Notes: generated from the sequence alone by a model not told the origin. A DNA stretch of 64,000 nucleotides from Lasioglossum baleicum (GCF_051020765.1 NC_134934.1:2480001-2544000); one strand, 5' to 3'. Positions 25,002-37,597 are shown, numbered from the stretch's first letter. Translations and numbers: made by a program.

Positions 25002-25369
25002 CAGGGTGTCTTAAAATTCCTTCAACATCCGGAAATGGGAGGTTACTGAGATCATTTGAAGCAACATTTTCCTTTGCAAAAATGGCGTCCGCGGCTTTGT
25101 TAAGGAGTTATTAACGAAAAACACGAGCCAATCAAAGCGCGACGTAGACGCGTGTTGGCACAGTCGGCCCGGCGCACCACTTGTCAATTGGCCGACTGTG
25201 CCAACACGCGTCTAGGTCGCGCTTTGATTGGCCCGTGTTTTTCGTTAATAACTCCTTAACAAATGATCTCAGGAACCTCCCATTTCCGGATGTTATTATT
25301 ATTGTTTATTTAATGCTTTAAACCAAGTATGGTTTTTTCCGGATGTTGAAGGAATTTTGAGGCACCCTG
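25002..25369. mobile_element. Foldback MITE, CAGGGTGTCTT ends, with an insertion in the right arm
   Basis: TA-flanked (25000-25001 and 25370-25371). The left end CAGGGTGTCTTAAAATTCC mirrors the right end GGAATTTTGAGGCACCCTG. The arms run almost to the centre: AACACGGGCCAATCAAAGCGCGAC-type sequence occurs in both orientations around a short CG-rich loop at about 25165-25185. The right arm is interrupted at 25295..25338. A left-arm segment (about 25055-25095) has no partner in the right arm, so the arms are not fully symmetrical. Confidence 0.8.
25295..25347 (-). mobile_element. Very short probable retrotransposon 3' tail with 9-bp target duplication
   Basis: A 44-bp insert splits the MITE right arm and is flanked by perfect 9-bp repeats CCGGATGTT (25286-25294 and 25339-25347). 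On the minus strand it reads CCATACTTGGTTTAAAGCAT then an A-rich end finishing in AATAATAAT. Variable-length target duplication, extreme 5' truncation and a simple A-rich tail suggest a non-LTR retrotransposon or SINE end. The family is not identified. Confidence 0.5.
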
Positions 25370-25424
25370 TAGATGGTCTTTGTGGTAGAGAGTAAAAACC
25401 AATTTGGACCTTGCAGTATGTAGA

Positions 25425-25760
25425 TATTGGACGCCATTCATAGTCTTTTCATTAAACGTTAACTTTGAAACCACCCCATTCATAGAAGCTTTTTCTGTTG
25501 ATTGAATGTTAATATTGGTTTTACTTAATCTGAGAAATTCGAGTGTGTGTAATTTCGTATTTTCAGTTCGCACATATTGGACTCCATTCACGGGAAAATG
25601 TTTTCTTTTAATTGAATGTTAACTTTCGATCGGTCCCATTCATAGAGGAGCTTTCTCTTTTAATTAAATGTTAACTTTGGTCCGATTCCATTCATAGAGG
25701 AGCTTTCTCTTTTAATTGAATGATAACATTGAACCGATTTCATTCACAGATCAGCTTTTA
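25425..25760. repeat. 52-bp minisatellite
   Basis: CATTCATAG (or CATTCAC) recurs at 25433, 25477, 25585, 25637, 25689 and 25741, giving spacings of 44, 108, 52, 52 and 52. Each unit continues GAGGAGCTTTCTCTTTTAAT then TGAATGTTAACTTTGG-like sequence. The last three spacings are regular and the older left units are diverged. Confidence 0.8.
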
Positions 25761-26867
25761 TGTGTAGAAAATTTGAAAATTTCTACAAAGTCTCGCTGCA
25801 ATTCAATAAATAGCCTAAATGGACTCTCATAAATGTTACAACAGACTGAGGAGGAGTCGCGGTAACTGTTCGACGCTTCTCGTTTTAATGGGGGACAGGT
25901 ACCGAGGTGTTGAAAAGTAATCGATGCACGGTTCAGCGAGTTGGATCGTTCGTTCGACCGCACCGATTCTTCCCTCTCGATTAAAATTGAGTTAGCGCGA
26001 CACGGGTAAACATTCGGTTGATTGTACTTCAACCCTTTCGAATCGATTTCCGGAAGATTATCCTAAAACAATTCCGGTTCATCCGATGTCCCTACACGAT
26101 CCTACTTCTACCATAAATAAACATAGCGCTGATCATTTTCTGCAGATTTTCGATCACGTTCCCGATGCTGAAAAATTGATGTCAAAACATTATCTGTGGA
26201 GCCAGAGTGCGGTCATTCGAAAAAATATTTGTTAATATCAGCTTTGCGACCGAGCGTGACAGCGATGAGGCAAGCGGGCGACGCGACGTGTCGGTGGGTG
26301 GATAAAAATCGTACGGATAAAAAGGGATTTGGTAGGGAGCAGCAAGGGATCGAGGGAATAGAGGGTTCTCGATTATGCGAGGCCAGGCAAAAAAGCCGGC
26401 GTGTCCGTCACCCGTGAGAACGGTGAACGTTTCGAAAAGCTGTTCCACGAAGCGGCGTCGCAGTATTTCAATGAAAATCCCGTGGCAGTCCGTGGATCCG
26501 AAGAATAAGCGTCGCCCAGGCTGGACTGGGATCCTCTCCTCTCCTCTCCGTTCCTCTCTGGCTCCGCTTCGTTCCTCTCCGGTCCGCGCTGCACCGCTTT
26601 GGTCCGCTCCACGGCCGAATAACTCTGTCCATCCTTGGCGGAGCGTGTTCTAGCCGGGGAACGGATCCGGCAACGGGTAAATTATATACGGCTCCGTATT
26701 CGCATGCTTTCGTTCGCGGGGCCGTGCACCGTGAAGCTCTGAGATATACCTGGTGAAAGGCCAGCTCGGAAGGCCGAGCCTTTTGTGCCCGGTGGACCGA
26801 CATGCATCGGGCTCCGGGGCGCGATTCTCTCGCGTACGCTCGAAATAAAAGTGAATGGCGGCGACGC

Positions 26868-26871
<4 letters not shown>

Positions 26872-26906
<35 letters not shown>
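26872..26906. repeat. (GA)n microsatellite
   Basis: A GA run of about 35 bp ending in GGGAGGGAGAG. It produces repetitive Arg/Glu frames on the plus strand and Ser/Leu frames on the minus strand, which I reject as genes. Confidence 0.95.
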
Positions 26907-26911
<5 letters not shown>

Positions 26912-28340
26912 AGAGACAGCTATCCAAACCAACCGGCCAGACGAAATCCACATGAAATTTTGCGATGGAAAATTGGAGTGTGTTCACCCCGAGCATCCGA
27001 TTCCACGCCGATCCTGCCACAAGACCGTTCGAAAGCAGCGCGATCGATGTTATTCGGCTTTGCTACCCTTAGTCGCGATAACGGTCCATCGTCTGGCTTC
27101 AACAAATTCTACTGAACCTTACAACCTCTGCGGTCCGAAGAGTAACATCGTGAAATTCATAGTTATACATATTTTTGTCTCTCGCTGTAAATATAAATCA
27201 CACCAGGGAAACCATTTTCCTCACCATGAACTGCACGAGAATTGCTAATTGATTTCTTTACGCAGGTCCTAATTTCGACGTTTATTAAAAGTTGGTAATT
27301 GTTGCATGTTTGTCACGTCCCACATTTGTGCTCATAATTATGAAAGTGGTTTCAGTGAAAATTGAAAAAGACTCACAGAAAAATATCACATTCATCATAA
27401 ATTTTCATTAATCAAGGGTAATCAAATTCTAAACCAAAAAATGTTACATATTATAAAATTATTTATTAATTTATCCTAATGTAATCCTTTAAATATCTCT
27501 TTCATAATTATGAGCAGAATTCTTTTCGGTAAAGTATGATAAGGTGAAAACAGCAAATTAATAGTTGGCTTATATCAGAAGGTGGAGGTCCGCAAACTCG
27601 GTGTCGCGCAGTTTTTCCCGAGACACTTTCCCCGGTGATTAATTTTCTCGCGGGGAGTGTCGAGCGCGAAGATTAGGCGACCGAATTTTCCACGAACCTG
27701 TCTCCCTCTCTTCTCGCTCTTTCTGTCTCGGGTAGGGCGGTAAACAAGGCTAGGAAAGTCAACAGGATTTTTAACGGGCAATTTAGAGTTCGCTCGGGGG
27801 ACCATTATTCGCGGGGGCCGGGATCTTTATGCGCGTCGCGCTTCGTTGCAAACACTTTTCACACTGGCCGTGGCGGATCCCAGGGAAAAGCGCGGTAATC
27901 ATAAAGTTTATCCCTGGCATCGAGTTCCTTGGCGATTTTAGCCGAATCGAGGCGAGCCGAGCTACCCAGAGAGCCTCGCGCTCTCGCACCGAAAGCTCCG
28001 ATAAAAAGAGCAGAGGCTCGCGGGCCATTTGCATACGCTCGCGAGAGCTATCTCGCATTTTTCCCGATAAATATACTTTCCGGCCGCCGCGCTGGAGTTT
28101 AGCCGGGATCAGCAGACCGACGGCTCGAATGCAGATTTACGCAAAATAGGATTCCCTCTCCACCGTTGTTACATAGCCCTCCACACCTCTCGAAATACCC
28201 ACTCGTTATAGATAGGATACCAGTAATCTGCTATAGTAAGTTCCAGTGATAGAATGAAGTAGAACTCGCGTCCTTCAAGTAGCAAGCATGAGAATTCAGT
28301 TTTCCTCATAATATCACGATTTTGCGATTTAAAATAAATT

Positions 28341-28475
28341 ATGAAGAAATTGGTTGGGCGAAATATAAAATAGTAAAAGATTTAAACAATTCAAGATTGT
28401 TGTAATGTTTATATGTTATTCCTGCTTCCCACAATTAATGGAAAACATTTTTATTTTGAATAAAGATCCGCAGTC
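28341..28475. mobile_element. Decayed MITE, right end of the GACTGCGGAT family, paired with 43161
   Basis: It ends AATAAAGATCCGCAGTC. Its body (GAAATTGGTTGGGCGAAATA, later AATGGAAAACATTTTTATT) aligns over about 130 bp with 43161..43321. The two are therefore copies of one sub-family distinct from A/B/I/K. The left terminus is not recognisable. Confidence 0.5.
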
Positions 28476-29436
28476 TGGTAATAACAAATGGAAGCAATAA
28501 AGAATCTCTATACGAAAAACGAAATTGCTTTCCGAACGACCAAATATAATTTTATCATTATAGTGATCGCTTTTCAACGAGAACAGCACTTAAATAAAAG
28601 AGCAATATTTATGCCCGCGAATGACTAAACCGACATGAATGGGATTCAGCGTGTTTTAATGGGGCTGCTTTTAAACCTATCTGAAAATTTATGATAATGC
28701 ATGGGAATGCGGTCCTCGATGGCTCGCAAAACCATCCGGAAGTCAATGTTTCCCGTGCGTTTCAAACATAGTTAATAGTAACAATAATAATAATTGTAAT
28801 GACGATACTAATAACATTTCATAGCAGAATTATTCTAGTACGAGCTTGTTATAGTCCGTTTATTGTAAATTAAACCAGATTGAAATTCTCTGCGTATGAA
28901 ACCGTGTTTAACAATATATATTGCATTACAGTATAGTAATAGTAATTTCATTTAACGTTGGTCCTTTGACGCGTGAGAGGAATAATTAACAAAGTAGAAA
29001 CCACGGTGAGCCGTGTACAATCGGTAATATGAAAATATAAATTAGAAGAGCGAAAGAAAAATGAGGGAAATATAAGATGATAAGGTATGCAGAAAACGGG
29101 AAAGAATAATCCAAAGATAAACACAATAAATAAAGAGCAACGAGTAACGAAAATAAATTGGATCTGCAAGCAAATTGTAACGAATTGTGTTCTCTCCTAC
29201 AATTTCCAACAAGCGGAACAAAAAACGGACAGTTAGCAGATCGCATTATGCCCGTAAAAAAACACTCCCAATAGATCCACAATTTTTCCCTTCATCTTCC
29301 TCCTTGGTTTTGTTTAATTTCTCTGGTCGGGTCATAAATTATTTCCATTCTCGTAACACCGAATTGCAATGGCGAGCGTGTTGATGGATATTTATATATA
29401 TATATTTCAACTTATTTTAACCCTCAGCCATCCCAG

Positions 29437-29446
29437 AATCACCCTG
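29437..29446. mobile_element. Solo right terminus of a CAGGGTG-type MITE
   Basis: GAATCACCCTG followed by TA matches the right end of the 43-bp element at 47887. No left partner is identifiable. Confidence 0.35.
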
Positions 29447-31476
29447 TACATTTCATATGTGCTAAAACCACTGGAAAATTTATTAAAAAAATTTGTTGAG
29501 GAAAGTGCTCTGTCATTTTGAAGTTGTCCCTCATTTTCGAGGAGAATCGTGGGACGTGAAAAGTGTGAAACAATGATATAGTGAATAAACGTCAACACTC
29601 TGGCGCATGTAGAAAACTAATTTGCAATTTTGATGTATTTTATTGTAAGGACAATGGTTAGTAATATTGAAGTATTTCTGTGGTGCAGTGAGGTGTGCAA
29701 TATTTCAATATACGGGTAACACACTTTACCATTAGTTCACGTGAAATTAATGAACGTCGAAATTCTGCGAGCTAGGAATTAATTTGCAACTTTTATGCAC
29801 ACTATTGTCAGGAAAAATAGTGTGCAATTTTAAAGTCACAACGGGCTGCAATATTAACTACCGGCGCCGGACAAATGACCAGTCCGAAATATTTTATTAC
29901 ATAATTCTTAATATTACAAAGATGCTTCCATGGGAAATGATTAGATGCATTTTTTTCGAAAATTCTCGGAGTAGAATTTTCAATGGCCCGAGAGAAGAAA
30001 AATTCGAAACGAAGCACGCGATCCATGCGGCGAAACGTGTTAGAAAACCCGGGAATATGTTTTCACCAAAGGCGGAGGATGTCGGTAAAAAACCGATCGT
30101 GTTGTCGTTCCATAAATGAAAGAACGACAGGCGGAAGGTTAAGCGAAAACAGCGTTTGTAGCTGTTGTGCCTGAGAATCGAGACGCGTTTAGTTTATCGC
30201 GGGGAATCGATAGCTGGCTTGGCGCTAGATCGACGCCGACGAGTGGAGTAGGTTCGCGTCTGATCAGACGCGATCCGAATCTACTGCGGAGTCAGAGTCT
30301 GCCGTCATTTCCTACGTTGCGTCTCACCGGGAGCGTAAACAGAGCTCGGCAGTATCTAGTTCCCTGCACGGCAAATAAAACCGGGGCATCGTTTTAAATA
30401 TTTCCTTCGCAGTTCACCGGCCGTTGCCTCACGGTTGTATTATACGAGGCGCGGGCGTAGAGAGAGAGAGAGAACACAGAGGGAGAGAGACGAAGAGAAA
30501 GAGCGGAGATAGAGCGATCTGTCGAGCCGCGAGCAAATTTCCATTTTCTTGTTTATCGGATCGAGAGCGTTTGTGCACCGATGTCCTCTGTGTTTGCGCA
30601 TAAATATTGATGGCCTGGAGCCGCGCGAGGGAAACGCGGGGGCGTGTTTGTTTCGACCGCGGATACGGCCGAAGTCGCGGCCCCAAAAGGAGCTCGCGAA
30701 AACGGGGAACGAAAGAGTATTTCATATCGAAAATACGAATCTCGCCGGTTCGCGACGGAATCGCGTTCCACGATCAAAAAGAGGACCCATACACAGGCTC
30801 GCGCTCTCTGCATGGTTTATACGCGCGAACACAAAATATAACTCCGGCTAAAACTATGGGCACCGAAATGTTTCGCATTGATTCACAGCTTCGCTCGAAC
30901 TTTATGTTAATTATGCACGGTTCTTCTGGTTCGCGATTGTTTTACAGTCTTTGTCATTTATATTAGCCGATTAAGAGTCAAACGTATGAAATACACAGCC
31001 GCTATTGATCCGTATTCGAACATTCTATCCCGCGATTCTGCTGTAAGTACTGCGGAAGCGTACCGTCAAACCTCGCAATGTAATTCGATACTGTTCCTCC
31101 AATTCGTGATTGTTTGAAACTCTTTCTCATTTATATTAGGTGCTAAAGAATCGAATGTTATATATTCCCAACTAACCTGTATTGCAATGTCCTGTGCTAT
31201 GTCACGGGTATCAGGAATCGACTCTACACGTCTATTCGTCCTTGTTTGCAGCCAATGGTTAGGCCGTAACATCACACATTTTAGCCAATAGTTTGGCTAG
31301 AACCGAAAGTGCCAGTGGAATGACCCAATCGGACGGCTTGCTGTCGCATTCCTTTCGAATTCCTGCCAGGAGACATCTTGCGAGGCACGAAGAGTACATG
31401 TTGAACAAATGAACCGCAAAATTGACCTTGAATCTTTTTCTCAAGGTCAACATCTTTTTTTTTAGTTTATCATATA

Positions 31477-31983
31477 CAGGGTGAGTCACCTAACGTTGCC
31501 ACCTCAAATATCATTGTTGTTTTTAAAGATACGTCAAGTGTCTGAAGGACAGAGTTGAATGGTAAAATGGGGCTCATACGATACCAAACAAATTTTTATT
31601 TATATGTGATTTTTTTTAGAGATATGAAGGTTACCTTCATTTTTTTAAATGGAATAAACCTAATAGTTAACGAGATATTATCCAAAGAAGAAAGAAAATT
31701 GTTACGATAATATCTCGTTAACTATTAGGTTTAGATCATATGAAGTCAACACTATTATACTCAAAATTTGATACTTTATCGACCTATGGTATAAAAAATA
31801 GGATATTCCATTTAAAAAAATGAAGGTGACCTTCATATCCCTAAAAAAAATTACATAAAAACAAAAATTTTTTGTTATTGTATGAGCCCTATTATACCAT
31901 TCAACTTTGTCCTTCAGACATTTGACGTATCTTTAAAAACAACAAAGATATTTGAGGTGGCAACGTTAGGTGAACTCACCCTG
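31477..31983. mobile_element. Foldback MITE, CAGGGTGAGTCACC ends, 507 bp
   Basis: TA-flanked (31475-31476, 31984-31985). The left arm CAGGGTGAGTCACCTAACGT is mirrored by the right end ACGTTAGGTGAACTCACCCTG. The arms extend about 250 bp: TGTTTTTAAAGATACGTCAA, GAAGGTTACCTTCAT and GTTAACGAGATATTATC all recur inverted. The element is nearly a perfect hairpin with no coding frame. A Tc1/mariner-type MITE. Confidence 0.88.
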
Positions 31984-33110
31984 TAGCGTTCATCGCAGAA
32001 ACAAAAGTCTCAAAAGTGAACCGTTCTCTTAAAAACCGATTTCACACTTTGACTCATACTTTTCTTAATCTTGTTTCATTTTAGTGGGTTAATGGCAATC
32101 GAGTGGTATTGTGTAGGCAGTTTAGAACGATGCGCCCAGTATGCAGCCAGTAAGTTGCACCTGGATCGGGTGCATCTGTAGCCTAACAGCGGCTGGCGAT
32201 CGAGTTCATAGGAAGGGGAGAAACGGGTGCAAGGTACGAAAAGCTTTTAGCAGCGGGGGCGAACAAAGGAATAATCGATAGGGCGCGAAATAAATTAGTA
32301 CTAGGCCGCAGAGTGTCGCCTCGTGTGGCGTCCTCGGGACCGGTCGCCCATTATTCATTCGGATGTAAATGAATCTCACCGAATTGGAACATAAAACAAT
32401 TCTCGGCTGTACAGGCTTCGCAAAGCTTTGTGCCGTGGGGCGCGAGCGCAAAGTGTTCGTTGTTTGAGCACTTCGTTACCCGGATAAATATGAGCCTGGG
32501 AAACATTCCCCTGGAAAAACTAGAGAGCGGAATCGACTCGGCACCGCTTTGCTCCGCTCGGCTCTGCTTCGGTACGCTTGGATCGGCTTATTGCTGCCAT
32601 AGTATTATCGGCGAAGCTTTGTTCCTCGTTGTCCGTTAACGAACCTCATCAAACAACATCAGGAATCGCGAAGCTGACGTGAAGATCGCATTGCTATCCA
32701 CTGACATTAAAAGACAGCTAACGGTGTACAATAATTAATAATTTTCATACCCATTCACACACATCTGACGAACACCGTCCATAAAAGAATTCATCCTCTA
32801 CGTCCAGCACGAGCACATAAAATTCGCGAGTCATTCAGGGGAACCAAGCGTCGCAATGTTTATTCCAAAACCGTCATCTAACAAAACAGACGCGCAGTGT
32901 TCGACGGTGGAAGCTCGCGCCGCTTTTCGGCAGACTTGCTTCTAATTTCGGATTCAATCATCGCGAGGAAAAAGGGCCGTGCCTGTCTGGGGGATCAGCG
33001 GGTTCTCGGTGGTGCGCTGATTTATTAATTTTCATTAAGCCGCGGGAGCGCTCTTCGTCGAGCTAGCGTGTCGTGTGGTCGTCCGATGGAGACAGAGAGA
33101 TAAAGAGAGT

Positions 33111-33132
33111 GAGAGAGAGAGAGAGAGAGAGA
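33111..33132. repeat. (GA)n microsatellite
   Basis: A pure GA run of about 22 bp within a longer GA-rich block from 33090. Confidence 0.9.
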
Positions 33133-33573
33133 AAATGGGCGAGTTCTCTCCCCGGGCAATAACGCGTTCTGTTTGCCGAGTCCCCGACGAGGATCCGGTT
33201 CCCTCTCGTTAACCTATTAACATTTTATTGCCGGCAATCTTTCCACGGCGCGTACGCGACGGTCCGCGAGCGGGTAACGAGCAGCGAACTCCGCTCCACG
33301 TCAGCTTAACATCTTCCGGGGTGGTTCCGTTTTGGAAGCAAGCCTCGAGCTGAATGGCCGACCCATGAGATTTGCGAGATTTGTGACCGGAGGAACGCGA
33401 ACCAAACGATTTACTCGCGAGCACGATCTACGGCCCGCGTCCGGCCCCGCCGAGGAAATTATGGCGAAATACACCCTCAACGCAGAATCCCACTTACGAC
33501 TCTACCCTGAAACAGCCTACACGTGGATATAAGTCCCTCTTCTCAAAGTATCGCGGTACAAAATAATTTTATA

Positions 33574-33790
33574 CAGAGTGAGTCACCCACCGTTTGCACT
33601 GAGGCGCTATTAAAAGTTGCTGTACCATTAAACAAAATATTGTTTACATTATTAAATATGTCGGTATCTAATCAATTACTAAACATTTAGGTGTTGTATG
33701 AGCTGTGCGAGTAAAAATTATTATAAAAATATTTCGAGTTTAGATATCTCAAGGTCACCTCTATCTTTTTGAAACGGACCCACCCCTTTT
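33574..33790. mobile_element. One-ended copy related to the CAGGGTGAGTCACC MITEs
   Basis: TA then CAGAGTGAGTCACCCACCGT, followed by AT-rich sequence containing GATATCTCAAGGTCACCTCTATC-like text reminiscent of the 31477 arms. No right end was found, so the boundary is a guess. Confidence 0.4.
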
Positions 33791-36504
33791 AAACAACCAT
33801 CACGACAGTCTCTTCCTATACGACTACAATTACTGAAGGTCATGCAAGGTCACAGCCAGAGAAAATAGTTTTTAGCTATGTCTGAGCTTTGCGAGCGATG
33901 TTACAGAAATTTCGACGTAAAATCAAGGAGCATTTGTTCGGAGTGCTCGTTATAAGCGCGAGACAACGCCAGTCGGTTTGCAAGCGTGTAAAGCTAGCCT
34001 TGGGCCGTGACGTCGGTAAATAATGGAATCGAATCGAGGCCTATAAATGAGTTTATAGACCAGCCGACACGATCCCCGCGACAGTTTAGACGGGGACGCT
34101 TCGATAATTCGAGGCGAGTCGTAAAACCGACGCGACCACCCTCGCGGTCTAATCTCGTTCCGACTACGTCTTTATGGCAGGCGTATCAAGAGCAAGCCGG
34201 AGACTGTTTCTGTCATCGTTCCAGACGGTCTGACAACGTAATCCAGCCACTTGGATCACGGCGATTCCCTCTCGCTGGCTAATAAATTCACTAACTAACG
34301 AAATTAATTGAAATTAAATTACTCGATTTTTATAACTGCTACTATAATCTGCTACTCATCAAGACGATGAATCCCAAAATTGAACAGAGAGTCTCATTTT
34401 CGTACGATATTTTTGGCTGTAAATGATTGCAATACCACTCGCTTTAATTCAATTTTCGCCAGCGCAAATATAGTCGAGTCGACTAGACCGCGAAGATTAC
34501 GTTTGTTTATTTCCCAGCTTTCAGCTTAATCGCAAAATGGAACTTTCGGCCGGATCCGTTCTAAAAGGAAAAAACGTAAGCAGAAAACCAATGATTCCGT
34601 TGGCAATCCGATCGGAGGACGATTTCGAGCGCAGCCCTTCGCTCCGAGTCAGCATTCGAAAATTCGTTTAATCGGCTTCAAAAGGTTAATTTTGCTCAAT
34701 TAAAATAGCTAGAACTGATCGCCTGAAAAATGACTTTCAAGTTGTAGAAACGAACGGGCTGAGAGCGCGGTTCGCGACCGAGCAACGCTTTGCCTCGCGT
34801 TCTCTTCTAAAACGTAAACCTTAATCTTCGCTGGGAATTTCTCGCCCCGACACTAACAATTTTCCACGTACCTGTTTTCCGGAGCTTTTCCCCGGCAAAA
34901 AACGTTCGATGTTTTCTTGATATTCGCTTTTATCTCGCCTGCGTCGGAGGGGAGACGATGCGATGGTCGCAGGAGGAGATTACAAGGGGAAACTTTTCGA
35001 TTAATTTTTTCAGTAACGGGCAGGCGCAACGACGCGCGAGAGTCCGATTTGCGCGGTTCGAGGGAGCCCGCAATCATGTAATAGCACTCTCCGGTTCACC
35101 GGTACAGAGCCGGGATAATCGATGGAAATTCGATAGAGACTTTTCACTTTTCACGAGAATCGCCAAAAGAGAAATATTACGATTCAGTGCACGACGTTCT
35201 CGCGAGCAAAGCTCTTAATTCATTCGCGAGGAACTTCAACGCGAACCGATTAACCCGTTCGCCAACGACAGCGATCGCGTGCCGCACGAGATTCAAACGA
35301 AACGGACAGTAGATCATGTACAAACACGTGGCCGCGTTAGGATTGCACGTGGATCGATCTAACGAGCACAGTGCGTCGGTTAACGATAAAACGTAACACC
35401 GGACGCCGAGTCACCAGGATCGTTTATTGTGCAATTGTGGAGATATGACGGGACCAAAAATGTTTTTCAAGAAGAACAACTTTTATTTTCCATAATGTTC
35501 TTGACTAACCGAGATTTTCCACGCGACAGAGAATTCGTGGAAAAGCAGTGCAAGGATAGAAAGCGGCGTCAGTCGAATTTCCGTCGAGTCTGCCGGAAGA
35601 TCGCGATTCGATTAGAGTCTCTGGCAGCGTTATCGTTCGTGAATCCCTCGAAGGAGGTATTTCAAGGACTCGAAGGGATCGCGATCGCGAGCGAGCGTGG
35701 ACAGGTGTAGCCGAGGGCATTCACAGGTTTCCTTTGACCATTGGGGTACAGCTTTGATGTCGACTGTAATGGAATCTTTCTCTCCGTTTCACCGCGACGT
35801 CGACGGCGACAGCGACAGGAGCAAGGGGAACGAAGGCAAGAAATTTCGCTGGGGACGGTGATAGGAAACTGTTGCGCAAGCGGATGGCAAGAAGCACAGA
35901 GGTGGGGCACCTGAGTGAGCAAGCGAGCGATACCCGTGAAAGGAGACCCCCTGAGCGACTCTGCCTCGCGACATTAATTTTCCCCGGGACTCCAATCGAC
36001 TTGAAAGCTCGCCCCGTGACTCGAAATTCCGCGTCAATCAAATTAAGTAACAAACAAGTTTGCAGCGGCCCGACGCGACGCGATGCGACGCAAGGAAAGA
36101 AGAGGAGAAGAGGGGAATCGAAGGGAGCGTCGTCGCGTCGTCGAGACTTTGAGAGGCCAAGGAAAAGTCCTAGGAGTACCAACCGGACCACCGCTCGACC
36201 GGTAACTCGAACGATTTTTCATTTACCTCGACGAGAGAGACGAACTTTTAAGTGCTCTTCGATCGTGCTCGAAAGACTTTGATTTTCCTCCGATCTAACT
36301 CTCTCTTTCTTGCTCTGCCTTCCTGGGGGCGTAGAGAACCTTCAATAAATCTTAATACGAATGAGAAGACTCACGGTGATTCGGAAATTGAAAATACAGC
36401 AGGACCTCGATTATCCGAAACTACGATGTCTGAAGTCTTTAGTGTCCCAACATGCTCCGGATCTAGATTAGCTTAATCTGAAACGATTCATATGGTACAC
36501 TATA

Positions 36505-36660
36505 CAGGGTGAGGTGGTAAAAATGTAATACCTGTTGAGAGGAAATATTGTGACGTAAACATTGTGTTCTAATGTTTCACGAATACGTAAAACATAGTCC
36601 ATTGATTACGCCGTCCAACAAATTTTCACTATTTTTGACAATTTCCAGGTCCGAGGCGCT
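36505..36660. mobile_element. One-ended CAGGGTG-type MITE fragment
   Basis: TA then CAGGGTGAGGTGGTAAAAAT, then AT-rich sequence. The opposite end is missing. A short-unit repeat begins at about 36657. Confidence 0.4.
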
Positions 36661-36778
36661 GACTAGATTTACTACTTGATTTACTGACTAGATTTACCGA
36701 GTAGATTTACGACTCGGATTCACTGACTACATATACAATTTAGATTTACTGACTAGATTCAGCTGAATTTACTCGGTT
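36657..36778. repeat. Degenerate GACTAGATTTAC tandem repeat
   Basis: GACTAGATTTAC and close variants (GAGTAGATTTAC, GACTCGGATTCAC, GACTACATATAC) recur every roughly 15-25 bp. Confidence 0.65.
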
Positions 36779-37553
36779 TTCCGTGCACACGGTCTAATAC
36801 TGCACACGATTATGTAAAAATGTTCGATAACTAATTGCACAGGAAATTCTTAACGCTATTGCTACCAGAGGTGTGAAAAGACAACTTTCAATGTCGCAAC
36901 TAATTCACTGCCGCAATACAGGGCGACGGAAATTTCGAGATGACTTTAGACAATGGTAAGGAGGTAAGAGAGAGGCTTTCGGAGCGTTGTAACAGATCGC
37001 GGCAGGTAAATTAAAATTCATTGGGCGCGGACGCGTTTTCTGAGCGACGCGACCGTTCGCAGCCGGCGCGACACGGGCGTGCAGAGCACCTCGCAATTAT
37101 AACATTTACCCGTTAATTTACGGGCGAGGGAGCGCAAAGAACGTCGCGGAAGCGCTCTCGATAAGGGCTCTTACGCGACGGTGCACTTTTGTCAGCCGGC
37201 GCTCACCCCTCCGGCACTTACGGATGACAAATTAGCGAGATAACTACTGCTGCCGGATAATAAACGCCCGGGAACACGGTTGTACGTAACGGCGAAGCAC
37301 GAACGTGATAATTTCGGAATAATTCCCAACCGCGAACGCCGACATTGATCAAACTTCGCAACGGGGACCGGCGATTCGTCTTCGGAAGGGGGACAACGCG
37401 TACACACAGTTCGCTCGATTAATTGTTAATATTAATTTACGCGACGGGACATCGGCTCCCGTTTCGCATCGGTCTTGATCGTCCCGCGGATGCGACGATT
37501 CATTTTCACCCGTGTCGTCGCGACGATTTAATCGAATGCGTGTCGATAGGTCG

Positions 37554-37555
<2 letters not shown>

Positions 37556-37597
<42 letters not shown>
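37556..37597. repeat. (CT)n microsatellite, 42 bp
   Basis: A pure CT run of about 42 bp. Confidence 0.95.

Noticed and set aside
25425..25760. CRISPR-like regular spacing
   Set aside because: The whole 52-bp unit is repeated, with no unique spacers, and the host is eukaryotic. It is a minisatellite.
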